Source: Rhizobium sp. CFBP 8762 | Lineage (GTDB): Bacteria; Pseudomonadota; Alphaproteobacteria; Rhizobiales; Rhizobiaceae | Length of the DNA stretch: 64,000 nucleotides | Direction: 5' to 3' | Assembly (NCBI RefSeq): GCF_014841565.1 | Contig: NZ_JACYUD010000003.1 | Coordinates: 124,001-188,000, forward strand | Shown here: positions 9,155 to 18,223 of the stretch, piece by piece | Numbering within the stretch: the first letter of the stretch is position 1 | Layout: every line of letters starts with the position of its first letter | Translations under genes and position numbers: made by a program | Notes under the pieces: model-generated | The model's input: only the letters and a program-made list of their open reading frames with translations | Told to the model about the DNA's origin: nothing | The model's database searches: none

Positions 9155-9829
9155 ATGAGCCTTCCGATCCGCATTGCACCATCCATTCTGGCAGCAGACT
9201 TCGCGAATCTCGGACAGGAGGTGCGCGACGTGACGGAAGCTGGAGCCGACTGGATTCATCTCGACATCATGGACGGGCATTTTGTCCCGAATATTTCGTT
9301 TGGGCCAGATGTCGTCAAATCCCTTCGCCCCTACACCACCGCCATCTTTGACTGCCACATGATGGTTGCCCCGGCTGATCCCTATATTGAAGCCTTCGCC
9401 AAAGCCGGTTGCGATATCATCACCATTCACGCAGAAGCCGGCAAACACACGCACCGCTCGCTTCAGTCCATCAAATCGCACGGCAAACGGGCTGGCATTT
9501 CCATCAATCCCGGCACACCGGAAAGCATGATCGAGTATCTGCTGGATCAACTCGATCTCATCCTGATCATGACCGTCAACCCCGGTTTCGGCGGACAGGC
9601 ATTCATTCCGGCGATGCTTGACAAGATTTCCCGCGTCAAGGCGATGATCGGCGACCGGCCCATCGAGCTGGAAGTGGATGGCGGCATTTCAGCGAACACA
9701 TCCGCAATGGCAGCCCGGGCCGGAGCCAACGTCTTCGTTGCTGGGTCCGCCGTCTTCAAGGGTGGCTCTGTCGATGCCTACCGTTCTGCCATTCAGGCGA
9801 TACGTGAGCCGGCGCAAGCCACCCAATGA
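9155..9829 (+). CDS. rpe: Ribulose-phosphate 3-epimerase
   Basis: This 224-residue TIM-barrel enzyme interconverts ribulose 5-phosphate and xylulose 5-phosphate in the pentose phosphate and Calvin pathways. Visible family motifs are IAPSILAADFANL, the metal site in HLDIMDGHFVPN, HMMV, MTVNPGFGGQAF and the phosphate loop VDGGI and AGSAVF. The start is well placed after CTGGAGTAAGAC. The length is standard. It is followed by purB in the same direction after 81 bases. Confidence 0.96.
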   Translation: MSLPIRIAPSILAADFANLGQEVRDVTEAGADWIHLDIMDGHFVPNISFGPDVVKSLRPYTTAIFDCHMMVAPADPYIEAFAKAGCDIITIHAEAGKHTHRSLQSIKSHGKRAGISINPGTPESMIEYLLDQLDLILIMTVNPGFGGQAFIPAMLDKISRVKAMIGDRPIELEVDGGISANTSAMAARAGANVFVAGSAVFKGGSVDAYRSAIQAIREPAQATQ

Positions 9830-9910
9830 AATTGTGCATTGAGAAGCCCGGCACGATCCGTTAGAGCAACTGCATCCATCCCGCCTACCGTTTAAGAAAG
9901 CTGAAAGCCC

Positions 9911-11212
9911 ATGATCCCTCGTTATTCCCGGCCGGAAATGGTCGATATCTGGTCCCCGGAAACGAAGTTCAGAATCTGGTTCGAAATCGAGGCCCATGCC
10001 TGTGACGCGCTCGCCGAGATCGGCGTTATTCCGAAATCGGCCGCAGCCACGATCTGGGAAAAAGGCAATGCTGCTACCTTCGATGTCGCCCGGATTGACG
10101 AGATCGAAGCGGTTACGAAGCATGACGTCATCGCCTTCCTCACGCACCTGTCAGAAATCGTCGGCCCGGACGCACGTTTCGTCCATCAGGGCATGACATC
10201 GTCGGACGTACTGGACACCTGCTTCAACGTACAGCTCGTTCGCGCATCGGACCTGTTGCTGGCCGATCTGGATAGGCTGCTCGACGCGCTGAAACGGCGC
10301 GCATTCGAGCACAAGGATACAATAACTATTGGCCGCAGCCACGGCATTCACGCAGAACCGATCACGTTCGGTATCAAGCTGGCTTTGGCCTATGCGGAAT
10401 TTGAGCGTTGCCGTGCGCGTCTGATCGCAGCACGCGAGGAAATTGCGACCTGCGCCATTTCCGGCGCTGTGGGCACCTTCGCTAATATCGATCCGCGTGT
10501 TGAAGAGCATGTGGCCGCAGCTTTGGGCCTAAAGCCGGAGCCGGTCTCGACTCAGGTGATCCCGCGGGATCGTCATGCCATGTATTTTGCGACACTCGGC
10601 GTAATTGCGTCTTCTATTGAACGTCTGGCCACCGAAATTCGTCACTTGCAGCGGACCGAAGTTCTGGAGGCTGAGGAATATTTCTCGCCGGGCCAGAAAG
10701 GCTCATCGGCCATGCCGCACAAGCGAAACCCGGTGCTGACAGAAAACCTGACCGGCCTTGCCCGCATGGTCCGCGCTTTTGCAATGCCTGCCATGGAGAA
10801 CGTAGCCCTCTGGCATGAGCGTGATATATCGCACTCGTCGGTTGAGCGCATGATCGGCCCCGATGCTACGATAACGCTGGATTTCGCACTGGCCCGCCTG
10901 ACGAACGTGATCGACAAGCTGCTGGTATATCCAGACAATATGATGAACAATCTCAACAAGTTCCGTGGGCTTGTTCATTCACAGCGTGTGCTTCTGGCGC
11001 TGACTCAAGCGGGTGTTTCCCGCGAGGACTCCTACCGTCTTGTACAGCGCAACGCTATGAAGGTCTGGGAACAAGGCAAGGATTTTCTGGAAGAACTGCT
11101 GGCCGATGACGAAGTCCGCGCTGCCTTGTCAGAACATGACATTCGCGAAAAGTTCGATCTTGCCTATCATACCAAGCATGTGGACACGATCTTCAATCGC
11201 GTCTTCGAGTAA
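9911..11212 (+). CDS. purB: Adenylosuccinate lyase
   Basis: This 433-residue enzyme of the fumarase/aspartase superfamily cleaves SAICAR and adenylosuccinate, two steps of purine synthesis. The signature loop KGSSAMPHKRNP (about residues 260-271) carries the catalytic serine, and TSSDVLDT and GRSHGIHAEP supply the other conserved sites. The length matches the short bacterial class (about 430 residues). Other pur genes follow 1.6 kb downstream. A strong terminator closes the unit. Confidence 0.96.
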   Translation: MIPRYSRPEMVDIWSPETKFRIWFEIEAHACDALAEIGVIPKSAAATIWEKGNAATFDVARIDEIEAVTKHDVIAFLTHLSEIVGPDARFVHQGMTSSDVLDTCFNVQLVRASDLLLADLDRLLDALKRRAFEHKDTITIGRSHGIHAEPITFGIKLALAYAEFERCRARLIAAREEIATCAISGAVGTFANIDPRVEEHVAAALGLKPEPVSTQVIPRDRHAMYFATLGVIASSIERLATEIRHLQRTEVLEAEEYFSPGQKGSSAMPHKRNPVLTENLTGLARMVRAFAMPAMENVALWHERDISHSSVERMIGPDATITLDFALARLTNVIDKLLVYPDNMMNNLNKFRGLVHSQRVLLALTQAGVSREDSYRLVQRNAMKVWEQGKDFLEELLADDEVRAALSEHDIREKFDLAYHTKHVDTIFNRVFE

Positions 11213-11219
11213 ACTGTCC

Positions 11220-11254
11220 GGAGGCTTGGCTCAACCAAGCCTCCAATTGCTTTT
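11220..11254 (+). terminator. Rho-independent terminator after purB
   Basis: A perfect 10-bp stem (GGAGGCTTGG with CCAAGCCTCC) with a 5-base loop is followed by AATTGCTTTT. It starts seven bases past the purB stop. Confidence 0.85.
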
Positions 11255-11330
11255 CAGCGACAGATGCATTAGTAAATAGTACACCTTCTTATGCGATAGT
11301 TTGCGCGATGCGGTTACCAGGGGGTGCACC

Positions 11331-11651
11331 ATGCTTCAAAACAATCTTGTTCGGCGCTCAGCCGAGCGTACGAAAACCAAATTTACGGCGCTTGCGCGCT
11401 GCCAAGGTGGCGAAAGCCGTGGAACCGTGCTGGATTTGTCCGCAACCGGCATGTGCTTTCAGCTTTACTTTGATATCAACGCAAAGGAAGGCCAGCCCAT
11501 CACGCTGGAGAGCGAAGAACTGGGTCATCTCACGGGTATGATCCAATGGTCCCGTGGCGATAAAATTGGCATCCGGCTCAAGCTGTCCACCAATACGGCG
11601 GCGCAAATCGCGTCATACTTCAAATTTTTCAATGGCACCGGCACGCCTTGA
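11331..11651 (+). CDS. PilZ domain protein, putative c-di-GMP receptor
   Basis: This 106-residue protein is essentially a single PilZ domain. It shows the two c-di-GMP-binding elements: RSAER (the RxxxR motif, about residues 9-13) and DLSATG (the D/NxSxxG motif). Nothing else is fused, so it would act by binding another protein when c-di-GMP is present. The ATG at 11331 follows a GGGGG run at suitable distance. It stands alone between two terminator-bounded genes, so the process it controls is not evident. Confidence 0.82.
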   Translation: MLQNNLVRRSAERTKTKFTALARCQGGESRGTVLDLSATGMCFQLYFDINAKEGQPITLESEELGHLTGMIQWSRGDKIGIRLKLSTNTAAQIASYFKFFNGTGTP

Positions 11652-11713
11652 ACCTGTTTACATTTCTCGCTTGGCGCTTGACTTGAGCCGCGGCGATCAA
11701 CACATATCGCGCC

Positions 11714-12274
11714 ATGAAAGCATCTGAGACCGAAATTTTGATTGTCCCGGGTTACACAAATTCGGGACCGGACCATTGGCAAACACGCTGGCAATCACGG
11801 TTGGCTTCCGCCAGGCGCGTGGAGCAGGCCGAGTGGGCCAAACCTGTGCGCGAAGACTGGGTTGCGCGGCTGGTCGAAGAGATTAATGCTGCGACGAAAC
11901 CTGTTGTTATCGTGGCACACTCCCTTGGCGTTTCAACGGTTGTGCAGGCCCTGCCACACTTTGATACGAGCAAGGTTGCGGGCGCGTTTTTGGTCGCACC
12001 GCCGGACGTGGCCAACGAAAAGATCCGCCCCAAACATCTCATGACGTTCGGACCGTATCCGCGTGATCCGCTTCCGTTTCCGTCCTTGATGGTTGCCAGC
12101 CGCAACGACCCGTTTAGCACCTATGAACATGCGGATGATATCGCCAATGCCTGGGGTTCCATGCTGGTGGATGCTGGCGAATCGGGACATATCAATGCTG
12201 AATCCGGCCACGGCCCATGGCCAGAGGGCACGATGGTGTTTGCACAGTTTCTCAGCCGGTTGAAAGCTCCATAA
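11714..12274 (+). CDS. Alpha/beta hydrolase, RBBP9/YdeN family
   Basis: This 186-residue cytoplasmic serine hydrolase has the family opening ILIVPGYTNSGPDHWQT, the nucleophile elbow AHSLGV, the acid in SRNDPF, and the histidine in SGHGPWPEG, so the triad is intact. Bacterial RBBP9-like proteins have no well-defined substrate. It is transcribed alone and ends directly at a bidirectional terminator that also serves the opposing DUF1476 gene. Confidence 0.85.
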   Translation: MKASETEILIVPGYTNSGPDHWQTRWQSRLASARRVEQAEWAKPVREDWVARLVEEINAATKPVVIVAHSLGVSTVVQALPHFDTSKVAGAFLVAPPDVANEKIRPKHLMTFGPYPRDPLPFPSLMVASRNDPFSTYEHADDIANAWGSMLVDAGESGHINAESGHGPWPEGTMVFAQFLSRLKAP

Positions 12275-12302
12275 AAAAGCCGCCCGGTGGGGCGGCCTTT
12301 TT
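12273..12302. terminator. Bidirectional Rho-independent terminator
   Basis: The stem GCCGCCC / GGGCGGC with a 4-base loop is flanked by six A residues on one side and five T residues on the other, so it can stop transcription from the hydrolase gene and from the convergent DUF1476 gene. Confidence 0.88.
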
Positions 12303-12315
12303 CATGTATGTAAAT

Positions 12316-12630
12316 TTACGCGCTCTGGATTTGCGTAACGGCTTCCGCCAGCAGTTCCAGCATCTTGGCACGGATCTGTTCGTCCGTCTGGGCAACGTTG
12401 GCAGCATCCAGATCAGCACGCACCTTGCGGAACACGTCCTCGTCGCCCGCCTCTTCAAAGTCGGAAGCTACAACCTCGCGGGCGTAGGCATCGGCGTCGT
12501 CCCGGCCCATCAAACCGGCAGCCCACAAGCCTAAGAGCTTGTTGCGGCGCGCTTCAGCCTTGAATTTCAGTTCCTGATCAAGCGCAAACTTGTTTTCAAA
12601 TGCTTTTTCGCGGTCCTGCATCCCGGCCAT
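12316..12630 (-). CDS. DUF1476 protein, zeta-type inhibitor of F1-ATPase
   Basis: This 104-residue helical protein contains DREKAFENKFA, ELKFKAEARRNKLLGLWAA and the acidic C-terminal half of DUF1476. In Paracoccus denitrificans this family is the zeta subunit that blocks ATP hydrolysis by the F1 sector. The ATG at 12630 is preferred because GGAG lies six bases upstream; an ATG at 12642 would overlap that site. It is divergent from purC across 213 bases, and the ATP synthase genes are not in the window. Confidence 0.88.
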   Translation of the reverse strand: MAGMQDREKAFENKFALDQELKFKAEARRNKLLGLWAAGLMGRDDADAYAREVVASDFEEAGDEDVFRKVRADLDAANVAQTDEQIRAKMLELLAEAVTQIQSA

Positions 12631-12843
12631 ATTTGTCTCCATTGCTTGTACGAACGCTTTCGGTCTGCATCATAAACCAAATGCCGCATAAAAGTGCAAC
12701 GCGAAGTTTGTGACATCTTCTCCGTGGAAACCATCACTGAGTGTCCATGCCCGATTGTGAAACAGCACGTTTTCAGATAAGGACCGCAACAGACGAACTT
12801 CAATTGCGCGTCTCACAGCGCGCCAACCACAGAGACAGATTAC

Positions 12844-13608
12844 ATGAACCGTCGCCGCCGTATCTACGAAGGCAAGGCCAAGATCCTTTACGAAGGTCCT
12901 GAGCCGGGCACGCTGATCCAGTTTTTCAAAGATGACGCCACTGCCTTCAACGCGAAGAAGCACGAAGTTATCGACGGCAAGGGTGTGCTCAACAACCGGA
13001 TTTCGGAATACATATTCACCCATCTGAACAAGATTGGAATTCCGACGCACTTCATCCGTCGCCTGAACATGCGCGAGCAACTGATCAAGGAAGTGGAAAT
13101 CATCCCGCTTGAGATCGTGGTGCGCAATGTGGCCGCTGGGTCGCTGGCCAAGCGCCTGGGCATCGAGGAAGGCGTCGTCCTGCCGCGTTCCATCATCGAG
13201 TTCTATTATAAGGCGGATGCTCTGGACGACCCGATGGTTTCCGAAGAGCACATCACGGCCTTCGGATGGGCCAGCCCGCAGGAACTTGACGATATCATGG
13301 CGCTAGCCATCCGTATCAACGACTTCCTGTCTGGTCTCTTCCTCGGCGTCGGCATCCAGCTCGTCGATTTCAAGATCGAATGCGGTCGCCTGTTCGAAGG
13401 CGATATGATGCGCATTATTCTGGCGGACGAAATTTCGCCCGATAGCTGCCGCCTTTGGGATGTTGAAACCAAGGAAAAGATGGACAAGGACCGCTTCCGC
13501 CGTGACCTCGGCGGATTGGTTGAAGCCTATCAGGAAGTGGCCCGTCGCCTCGGCATTATCAACGAAAACGAGCCGCCACGCGGCTCCGGCCCTGTTCTCG
13601 TCAAGTAA
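12844..13608 (+). CDS. purC: Phosphoribosylaminoimidazole-succinocarboxamide synthase
   Basis: This 254-residue ATP-dependent enzyme joins CAIR and aspartate to give SAICAR in purine synthesis. Recognisable segments are the start [16 protein letters not shown], the ATP-binding [14 protein letters not shown], and [10 protein letters not shown] and [12 protein letters not shown]. The length is normal. It is the first gene of the purC-purS-purQ-purL run, 69 bases from purS. No PurR-type operator could be recognised upstream. Confidence 0.96.
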   Translation: MNRRRRIYEGKAKILYEGPEPGTLIQFFKDDATAFNAKKHEVIDGKGVLNNRISEYIFTHLNKIGIPTHFIRRLNMREQLIKEVEIIPLEIVVRNVAAGSLAKRLGIEEGVVLPRSIIEFYYKADALDDPMVSEEHITAFGWASPQELDDIMALAIRINDFLSGLFLGVGIQLVDFKIECGRLFEGDMMRIILADEISPDSCRLWDVETKEKMDKDRFRRDLGGLVEAYQEVARRLGIINENEPPRGSGPVLVK

Positions 13609-13677
13609 ATCGACAGGCCCCGTCCGGTGCGCATCGGTCGGGGTTGCATTCATCAAGATACCAAGGAATATGCGATC

Positions 13678-13920
13678 GTGATCAAGGCACGTGTGACAGT
13701 CACGCTTAAAAACGGCGTTCTCGACCCGCAAGGCAAGGCAATTGAAGGCGCGCTTGGCAGCCTCGGCTTCGAAGGTGTCGGTCAGGTTCGCCAAGGCAAG
13801 GTCTTTGATCTGGAAGTCGAGGGTAGCGACCGGACCAAGGCAGAAGCTGATTTGAAGGCGATGTGCGAGAAGTTGCTCGCCAATACGGTTATCGAAAACT
13901 ACGCGATTTCCCTGCTGTAA
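13678..13920 (+). CDS. purS: Phosphoribosylformylglycinamidine synthase subunit PurS
   Basis: This 80-residue subunit bridges PurQ and PurL in the FGAM synthase complex and channels ammonia between them. The core KARVTVTLKNGVLDPQGKAI and the C-terminal KLLANTVIENYAI are diagnostic. The start is GTG at 13678, with AAGGA 11 bases upstream; an ATG at 13670 lies in another frame. Having a separate PurS is typical of alphaproteobacteria and Gram-positives, in contrast with the fused PurL of E. coli. Confidence 0.94.
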   Translation: MIKARVTVTLKNGVLDPQGKAIEGALGSLGFEGVGQVRQGKVFDLEVEGSDRTKAEADLKAMCEKLLANTVIENYAISLL

Positions 13921-13947
13921 CTCGCAGTTCGAAAGGTTAGTGCCATC

Positions 13948-14619
13948 ATGAAATCCGCTGTCGTTCAGCTTCCCGGTTTGAACCGTGACCGTGACATGAT
14001 CACGGCGCTAACCAAAATTTCCGGTCATGCACCAAAGGTCGTTTGGCAAACCGAGACCGAACTCCCGGACGTCGATCTGATCGTTATTCCCGGCGGTTTT
14101 TCCTACGGGGATTACCTTCGTTGCGGGGCGATTGCTGCCCGCATGCCGGTCATGCAAGCCATCAAGGCGAAGGCCGAAGCGGGCGTCAGGGTTCTGGGCG
14201 TTTGCAATGGATTTCAGATTCTGCTGGAGGCTGGTCTTCTGCCCGGCGCGTTGATGCGTAATTCCTCCCTGAAATTTGTGTGTAAGGAAATCAAGCTGGA
14301 GGTCACCAACGCCTCCACCGCCTTCACCGGTGCCTATGCGAAAGGCCAGATCATTCGCTGCCCCATTGCACACCATGACGGCAACTATTTTGCCGATGCG
14401 GAGACTTTGAAGCGCATCGAGGATCAGCAGCAGGTTGTTTTCCGCTACGCCGAAGGCACCAATCCGAACGGCTCGCTGAACGATATCGCTGGTGTCATCA
14501 ACGAACGCGGCAATGTGCTGGGTATGATGCCACATCCTGAAAATCTGATTGAAGCGGCACATGGCGGCTCGGATGGCCGCGCATTGTTTGCTTCTGCATT
14601 GGACGTAATCGCCGCTTAA
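13948..14619 (+). CDS. purQ: Phosphoribosylformylglycinamidine synthase, glutaminase subunit PurQ
   Basis: This 223-residue class I glutamine amidotransferase releases ammonia for PurL. The nucleophile is in LGVCNGFQ, and MMPHPEN carries the His and Glu of the triad. [13 protein letters not shown] forms the oxyanion region. It lies 27 bases after purS. The downstream unit is interrupted by a lipoprotein gene before purL, and a start-codon hairpin begins 15 bases past its stop. Confidence 0.96.
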   Translation: MKSAVVQLPGLNRDRDMITALTKISGHAPKVVWQTETELPDVDLIVIPGGFSYGDYLRCGAIAARMPVMQAIKAKAEAGVRVLGVCNGFQILLEAGLLPGALMRNSSLKFVCKEIKLEVTNASTAFTGAYAKGQIIRCPIAHHDGNYFADAETLKRIEDQQQVVFRYAEGTNPNGSLNDIAGVINERGNVLGMMPHPENLIEAAHGGSDGRALFASALDVIAA

Positions 14620-14634
14620 CCAGTTGGACGGTAG

Positions 14635-14679
14635 AAGGGCGCATGTTTTTTCGACCCACGAGGTTTTGCATGCGCCCTT
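14635..14679 (+). promoter_or_regulatory. Perfect inverted repeat over the lipoprotein start
   Basis: AAGGGCGCATG (14635-14645) is exactly complementary to CATGCGCCCTT (14669-14679) across a 23-base loop. The arms contain both candidate ATG codons of the following gene (14643 and 14670), while a GAGG ribosome-binding sequence lies in the loop. In mRNA this would hide the start codon at 14670. Confidence 0.5.
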
Positions 14680-15074
14680 TCTCCACCCTCTCCTTGCTCG
14701 CGCTCTGCGCCTGCGCAGCAACGCTCGCGTCCTGCCAGTCCCGCCGCGCGCCAGTTGCTCCGCCAGTTGTCGTTAGTCGCGCGCCACTTGCCACCATGGA
14801 GCGTGTTGCGCTTTCAGCCAATGCCTGCTGGTTCAAGTCCGGTGATCCGGCTTTCCGCAACTATCGTCTCGCACCCGAACTGAATTCCTTCTCCGGCCGC
14901 CCTCGCATCTTGATCGTCCATCGCAACTCACCCGAATCGCGTCCGCTGGCCGTGGTTCAAGCAGAAGGAAGCCCGGCACAACTGGCCGCTTTCGGTCCAC
15001 TTCTGTCCGGTCCGAATGGCGCGCGCATGTCTGCCGATGTCAATCGCTGGGCTGCGGGCGCCAAAGGCTGCTGA
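14670..15074 (+). CDS. Small predicted lipoprotein
   Basis: This 134-residue protein has a lipoprotein signal (MRPFSTLSLLALCACAATLASC) with lipobox LASC, followed by a proline-rich linker and an uncharacterised domain with three further cysteines. I do not recognise the family. The ATG at 14670 is chosen because GAGG lies seven bases upstream and the signal peptide begins there; an ATG at 14643 would add nine residues. It interrupts the purine run between purQ and purL, but nothing suggests a role in purine synthesis. A perfect inverted repeat covers its start. Confidence 0.7.
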   Translation: MRPFSTLSLLALCACAATLASCQSRRAPVAPPVVVSRAPLATMERVALSANACWFKSGDPAFRNYRLAPELNSFSGRPRILIVHRNSPESRPLAVVQAEGSPAQLAAFGPLLSGPNGARMSADVNRWAAGAKGC

Positions 15075-15192
15075 TTGCGTGGTGCACCGCTCGCAAAGCG
15101 ACGGCATATTCAATTTTCCTGTCGCGCCCGCGCGGTGCATACGCTAAACATTCATCAACAGCGCCTCAGAGAATGGACCTGAAGACTTGACG

Positions 15193-17412
15193 ATGACCAT
15201 TTCCAATACCCGTGCCATCACGCCTGATCTTATTGCATCCCACGGTTTGAAGCCGGATGAATACCAGCGCATTCTGACCCTGATTGGTCGAGAGCCGACA
15301 TTCACCGAGCTTGGCATTTTCTCCGCCATGTGGAACGAGCACTGCTCGTACAAGTCTTCGAAGAAGTGGCTGCGGACATTGCCGACAACGGGGCCGCAGG
15401 TCATTCAGGGTCCGGGCGAAAATGCGGGCGTTGTCGATATTGGAGATGGCGATTGTGTCGTTTTCAAAATGGAAAGCCACAATCATCCGTCCTACATCGA
15501 GCCCTATCAGGGTGCGGCAACCGGCGTCGGTGGCATTCTGAGAGACGTGTTCACGATGGGCGCACGCCCGATTGCCGCGATGAACGCGCTGCGCTTCGGT
15601 GCGCCTGACCACGCGAAAACCCGTCATTTGGTCGCGGGCGTCGTTTCCGGCGTCGGTGGCTACGGCAACTCGTTCGGCGTACCAACCGTCGGTGGCGAGG
15701 TCGAATTCGACGCCCGTTACAACGGTAACATTCTGGTAAACGCTTTTGCTGCTGGCCTTGCGAAGTCCGATGCGATTTTCCTGTCCGAGGCAAAGGGCGT
15801 TGGCCTGCCGGTTGTGTATCTCGGCGCGAAAACCGGACGCGATGGTGTTGGTGGCGCAACGATGGCATCGGCCGAGTTCGATGAATCAATTGAAGAAAAA
15901 CGCCCGACCGTTCAAGTCGGTGACCCCTTCACCGAAAAGTGCCTGTTGGAAGCCTGCCTTGAGCTGATGCAGACCGGCGCGGTAATCGCAATTCAGGACA
16001 TGGGCGCGGCTGGGCTGACCTGCTCCGCCGTGGAAATGGGTGCGAAGGGTGACCTCGGAATCGAGCTGATTCTGGATCAGGTGCCTGTGCGCGAAGAGCG
16101 CATGACCGCCTATGAAATGATGCTGTCAGAAAGCCAGGAGCGCATGCTCATGGTGCTGCGTCCTGAAAAGGAAGAGGAAGCAAAGGCTATATTCGTGAAG
16201 TGGGGCCTCGATTTTGCTATCGTCGGCAAGACCACGGACGACCTGCGCTTCCGCGTTCTGCATCAGGGCGAAGAAGTAGCAAACCTGCCGATCAAGGAAC
16301 TCGGTGACGAAGCGCCGGAATATGACCGCCCATGGACACCGGCTAAAGTATCCGCTCCCTTGGCTGAAGACGACATTCCGGAAGCCGATATTGCCGATGC
16401 GGTGCTCAGCCTTGTGGGTTCTGCCAACAATTCCTCCCGACGCTGGGTATGGGAACAGTACGACACACTGATTCAGGGAAATTCCCTGCAACTGCCCGGT
16501 GGGGACGCTGGCGTGGTGCGCGTTGAGGGTCACGAGACCAAGGCGCTTGCCTTCTCGTCAGATGTCACGCCGCGCTATGTTGAGGCCGATCCCTTTGAGG
16601 GTGGCAAGCAGGCGGTTGCCGAATGCTGGCGCAACATTACAGCCACTGGCGCCCTGCCTTTGGCATCAACCGACAATCTCAATTTTGGCAATCCTGAACG
16701 GCCGGAAATCATGAGCCAACTGGTTCACGCCATCAAGGGTATCGGCGAAGCCTGCCGGGCACTGGACTTCCCGATCGTATCGGGCAATGTGTCGCTTTAC
16801 AACGAAACCAATGGTCAGGGCATACTGCCGACGCCAACAATCGCCGGGGTCGGCATTCTGCCGGACTGGTCGCAGATGGCGCGAATCCGGTTTGCGGCAC
16901 AGGGCGAAACAATTCTGCTGGCTGGTGCACCGGACACGTTGGGAAGCCACCTTGGCCAGTCCGTGTATCTGCGCGACATCCATGGCCGTAGCGATGGCCC
17001 TGCCCCACATGTGGATCTTGCTCACGAGCGCAAAGTCGGCGACTTCGTTCGTGGTTTGATACGGGATGGCTTGGTAACTGCCATTCATGATTGTTCATCA
17101 GGCGGTCTCGCGCTGGCGGTTGCCGAAATGGCCATTGCATCTGGTATCGGTGCCACCATCACCATTCCGGACACGGCGCAGCCGATACCCGCTTTGTTTG
17201 GTGAGGATCAGGGCCGATATGTAGTGACGGTCGCCGAACAGCACCTCAAGGCTGTTCAAGACAAGGCGGAAGCAGCCGGAGTCTCCATGCCGGTGATTGG
17301 TCGAACCGGTGGTGAGAACTTGAAACTGGGCGAAGCAAGACCCTTATCTGTTGAGGACCTTCATGACGCGCATGAAGCATGGTTCCCCAACTATATGAAT
17401 GCAGCCGAGTAA
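15193..17412 (+). CDS. purL: Phosphoribosylformylglycinamidine synthase subunit PurL
   Basis: This 739-residue ATP-dependent synthetase converts FGAR to FGAM using ammonia from PurQ. Family marks are [14 protein letters not shown], the nucleotide-binding MESHNHPS, and the repeated AIRS/PurL-like halves (about residues 80-370 and 440-720), with [14 protein letters not shown] and [15 protein letters not shown] at 15193 fits better than the in-frame TTG six bases before it. The length is that of small PurL proteins that need PurS and PurQ, consistent with the neighbours. Confidence 0.96.
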   Translation: MTISNTRAITPDLIASHGLKPDEYQRILTLIGREPTFTELGIFSAMWNEHCSYKSSKKWLRTLPTTGPQVIQGPGENAGVVDIGDGDCVVFKMESHNHPSYIEPYQGAATGVGGILRDVFTMGARPIAAMNALRFGAPDHAKTRHLVAGVVSGVGGYGNSFGVPTVGGEVEFDARYNGNILVNAFAAGLAKSDAIFLSEAKGVGLPVVYLGAKTGRDGVGGATMASAEFDESIEEKRPTVQVGDPFTEKCLLEACLELMQTGAVIAIQDMGAAGLTCSAVEMGAKGDLGIELILDQVPVREERMTAYEMMLSESQERMLMVLRPEKEEEAKAIFVKWGLDFAIVGKTTDDLRFRVLHQGEEVANLPIKELGDEAPEYDRPWTPAKVSAPLAEDDIPEADIADAVLSLVGSANNSSRRWVWEQYDTLIQGNSLQLPGGDAGVVRVEGHETKALAFSSDVTPRYVEADPFEGGKQAVAECWRNITATGALPLASTDNLNFGNPERPEIMSQLVHAIKGIGEACRALDFPIVSGNVSLYNETNGQGILPTPTIAGVGILPDWSQMARIRFAAQGETILLAGAPDTLGSHLGQSVYLRDIHGRSDGPAPHVDLAHERKVGDFVRGLIRDGLVTAIHDCSSGGLALAVAEMAIASGIGATITIPDTAQPIPALFGEDQGRYVVTVAEQHLKAVQDKAEAAGVSMPVIGRTGGENLKLGEARPLSVEDLHDAHEAWFPNYMNAAE

Positions 17413-17424
17413 AGGAGTCTGTTC

Positions 17425-17658
17425 ATGGCAATGAATCCGGGTGATATTGAAGACATGATCAAGGCTGGCATTCCCGGCGCTCAGGTTACGATCCGTGATC
17501 TGGCGGGGGATGGAGACCATTACGCGGCAGAGGTTGTCGCCGAGGCGTTTCGCGGCAAAACGCGTGTGCAGCAACACCAGATGGTTTATAATGCCTTGCA
17601 GGGCAATATGGGTGGTGTTCTTCACGCGCTGGCATTGCAAACCAGTGCGCCAGAATAG
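17425..17658 (+). CDS. bolA: BolA family protein
   Basis: This 77-residue BolA-like protein has the class II fold, with RDLAGDGDHYAAEVVAEAF and TRVQQHQMVYNALQG near the conserved histidine region. Such proteins form [2Fe-2S] complexes with monothiol glutaredoxins. AAGGAG is placed well for the ATG, and the gene is 12 bases after purL, with grxD 84 bases further on. The pairing with a CGFS glutaredoxin makes a role in Fe-S or iron sensing likely. Confidence 0.93.
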   Translation: MAMNPGDIEDMIKAGIPGAQVTIRDLAGDGDHYAAEVVAEAFRGKTRVQQHQMVYNALQGNMGGVLHALALQTSAPE

Positions 17659-17742
17659 GTTTTGATCACTTTCGTCGTGAAGCGCTCGACAGGGTCAAGC
17701 GCATGGCCTATCTAGAGGCAAAGTTATGAAAGAGGCATATCC

Positions 17743-18078
17743 ATGAGCGGTATCGCAGAATTTATCGACAATGAAGTGAAGTCCAACGACGTGGTGCTGT
17801 TCATGAAGGGCACACCGCAGTTTCCACAGTGCGGGTTTTCCGGGCAGGTTGTGCAAATTCTGGATTATGTTGGTGTCGACTATAAAGGTATCAATGTTCT
17901 GGCGGATGCAGACCTTCGCCAAGGTATCAAGGATTATTCTAACTGGCCGACCATTCCTCAGCTCTACGTGAAGGGTGAGTTTGTCGGTGGCTGCGATATC
18001 ATCCGCGAGATGTTTCAGGAAGGTGAACTTCAAACGCATCTGGCCGAACAGGGCGTCGCCGTTAAAGGCGCGGCCTAA
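17743..18078 (+). CDS. grxD: Monothiol glutaredoxin, Grx4 family
   Basis: This 111-residue glutaredoxin has the single-thiol site [15 protein letters not shown] before it, and the glutathione-binding [19 protein letters not shown]. It carries and transfers Fe-S clusters in the cytoplasm, in partnership with BolA, whose gene is immediately upstream. The length is the usual short Grx4 form. A strong terminator follows, closing the purC-to-grxD block. Confidence 0.95.
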   Translation: MSGIAEFIDNEVKSNDVVLFMKGTPQFPQCGFSGQVVQILDYVGVDYKGINVLADADLRQGIKDYSNWPTIPQLYVKGEFVGGCDIIREMFQEGELQTHLAEQGVAVKGAA

Positions 18079-18095
18079 GGGCAGCCATCCGAAAC

Positions 18096-18123
18096 CAAAA
18101 AGGCGGATATCCGCCTTTTTTTA
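18096..18123 (+). terminator. Rho-independent terminator after grxD
   Basis: The stem AAAAAGGCGGAT / ATCCGCCTTTTT is nearly self-complementary and ends in seven T residues, 18 bases past the grxD stop. Confidence 0.85.
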
Positions 18124-18223
18124 TGTGTAACGAAGACTAGATACTGTGCAACGTACGCCTCGCCAACTGACTGGTGCGGTTTTTAAACGTCTTGCAACAC
18201 CATATTCCAAGCCGGATTTTCCC

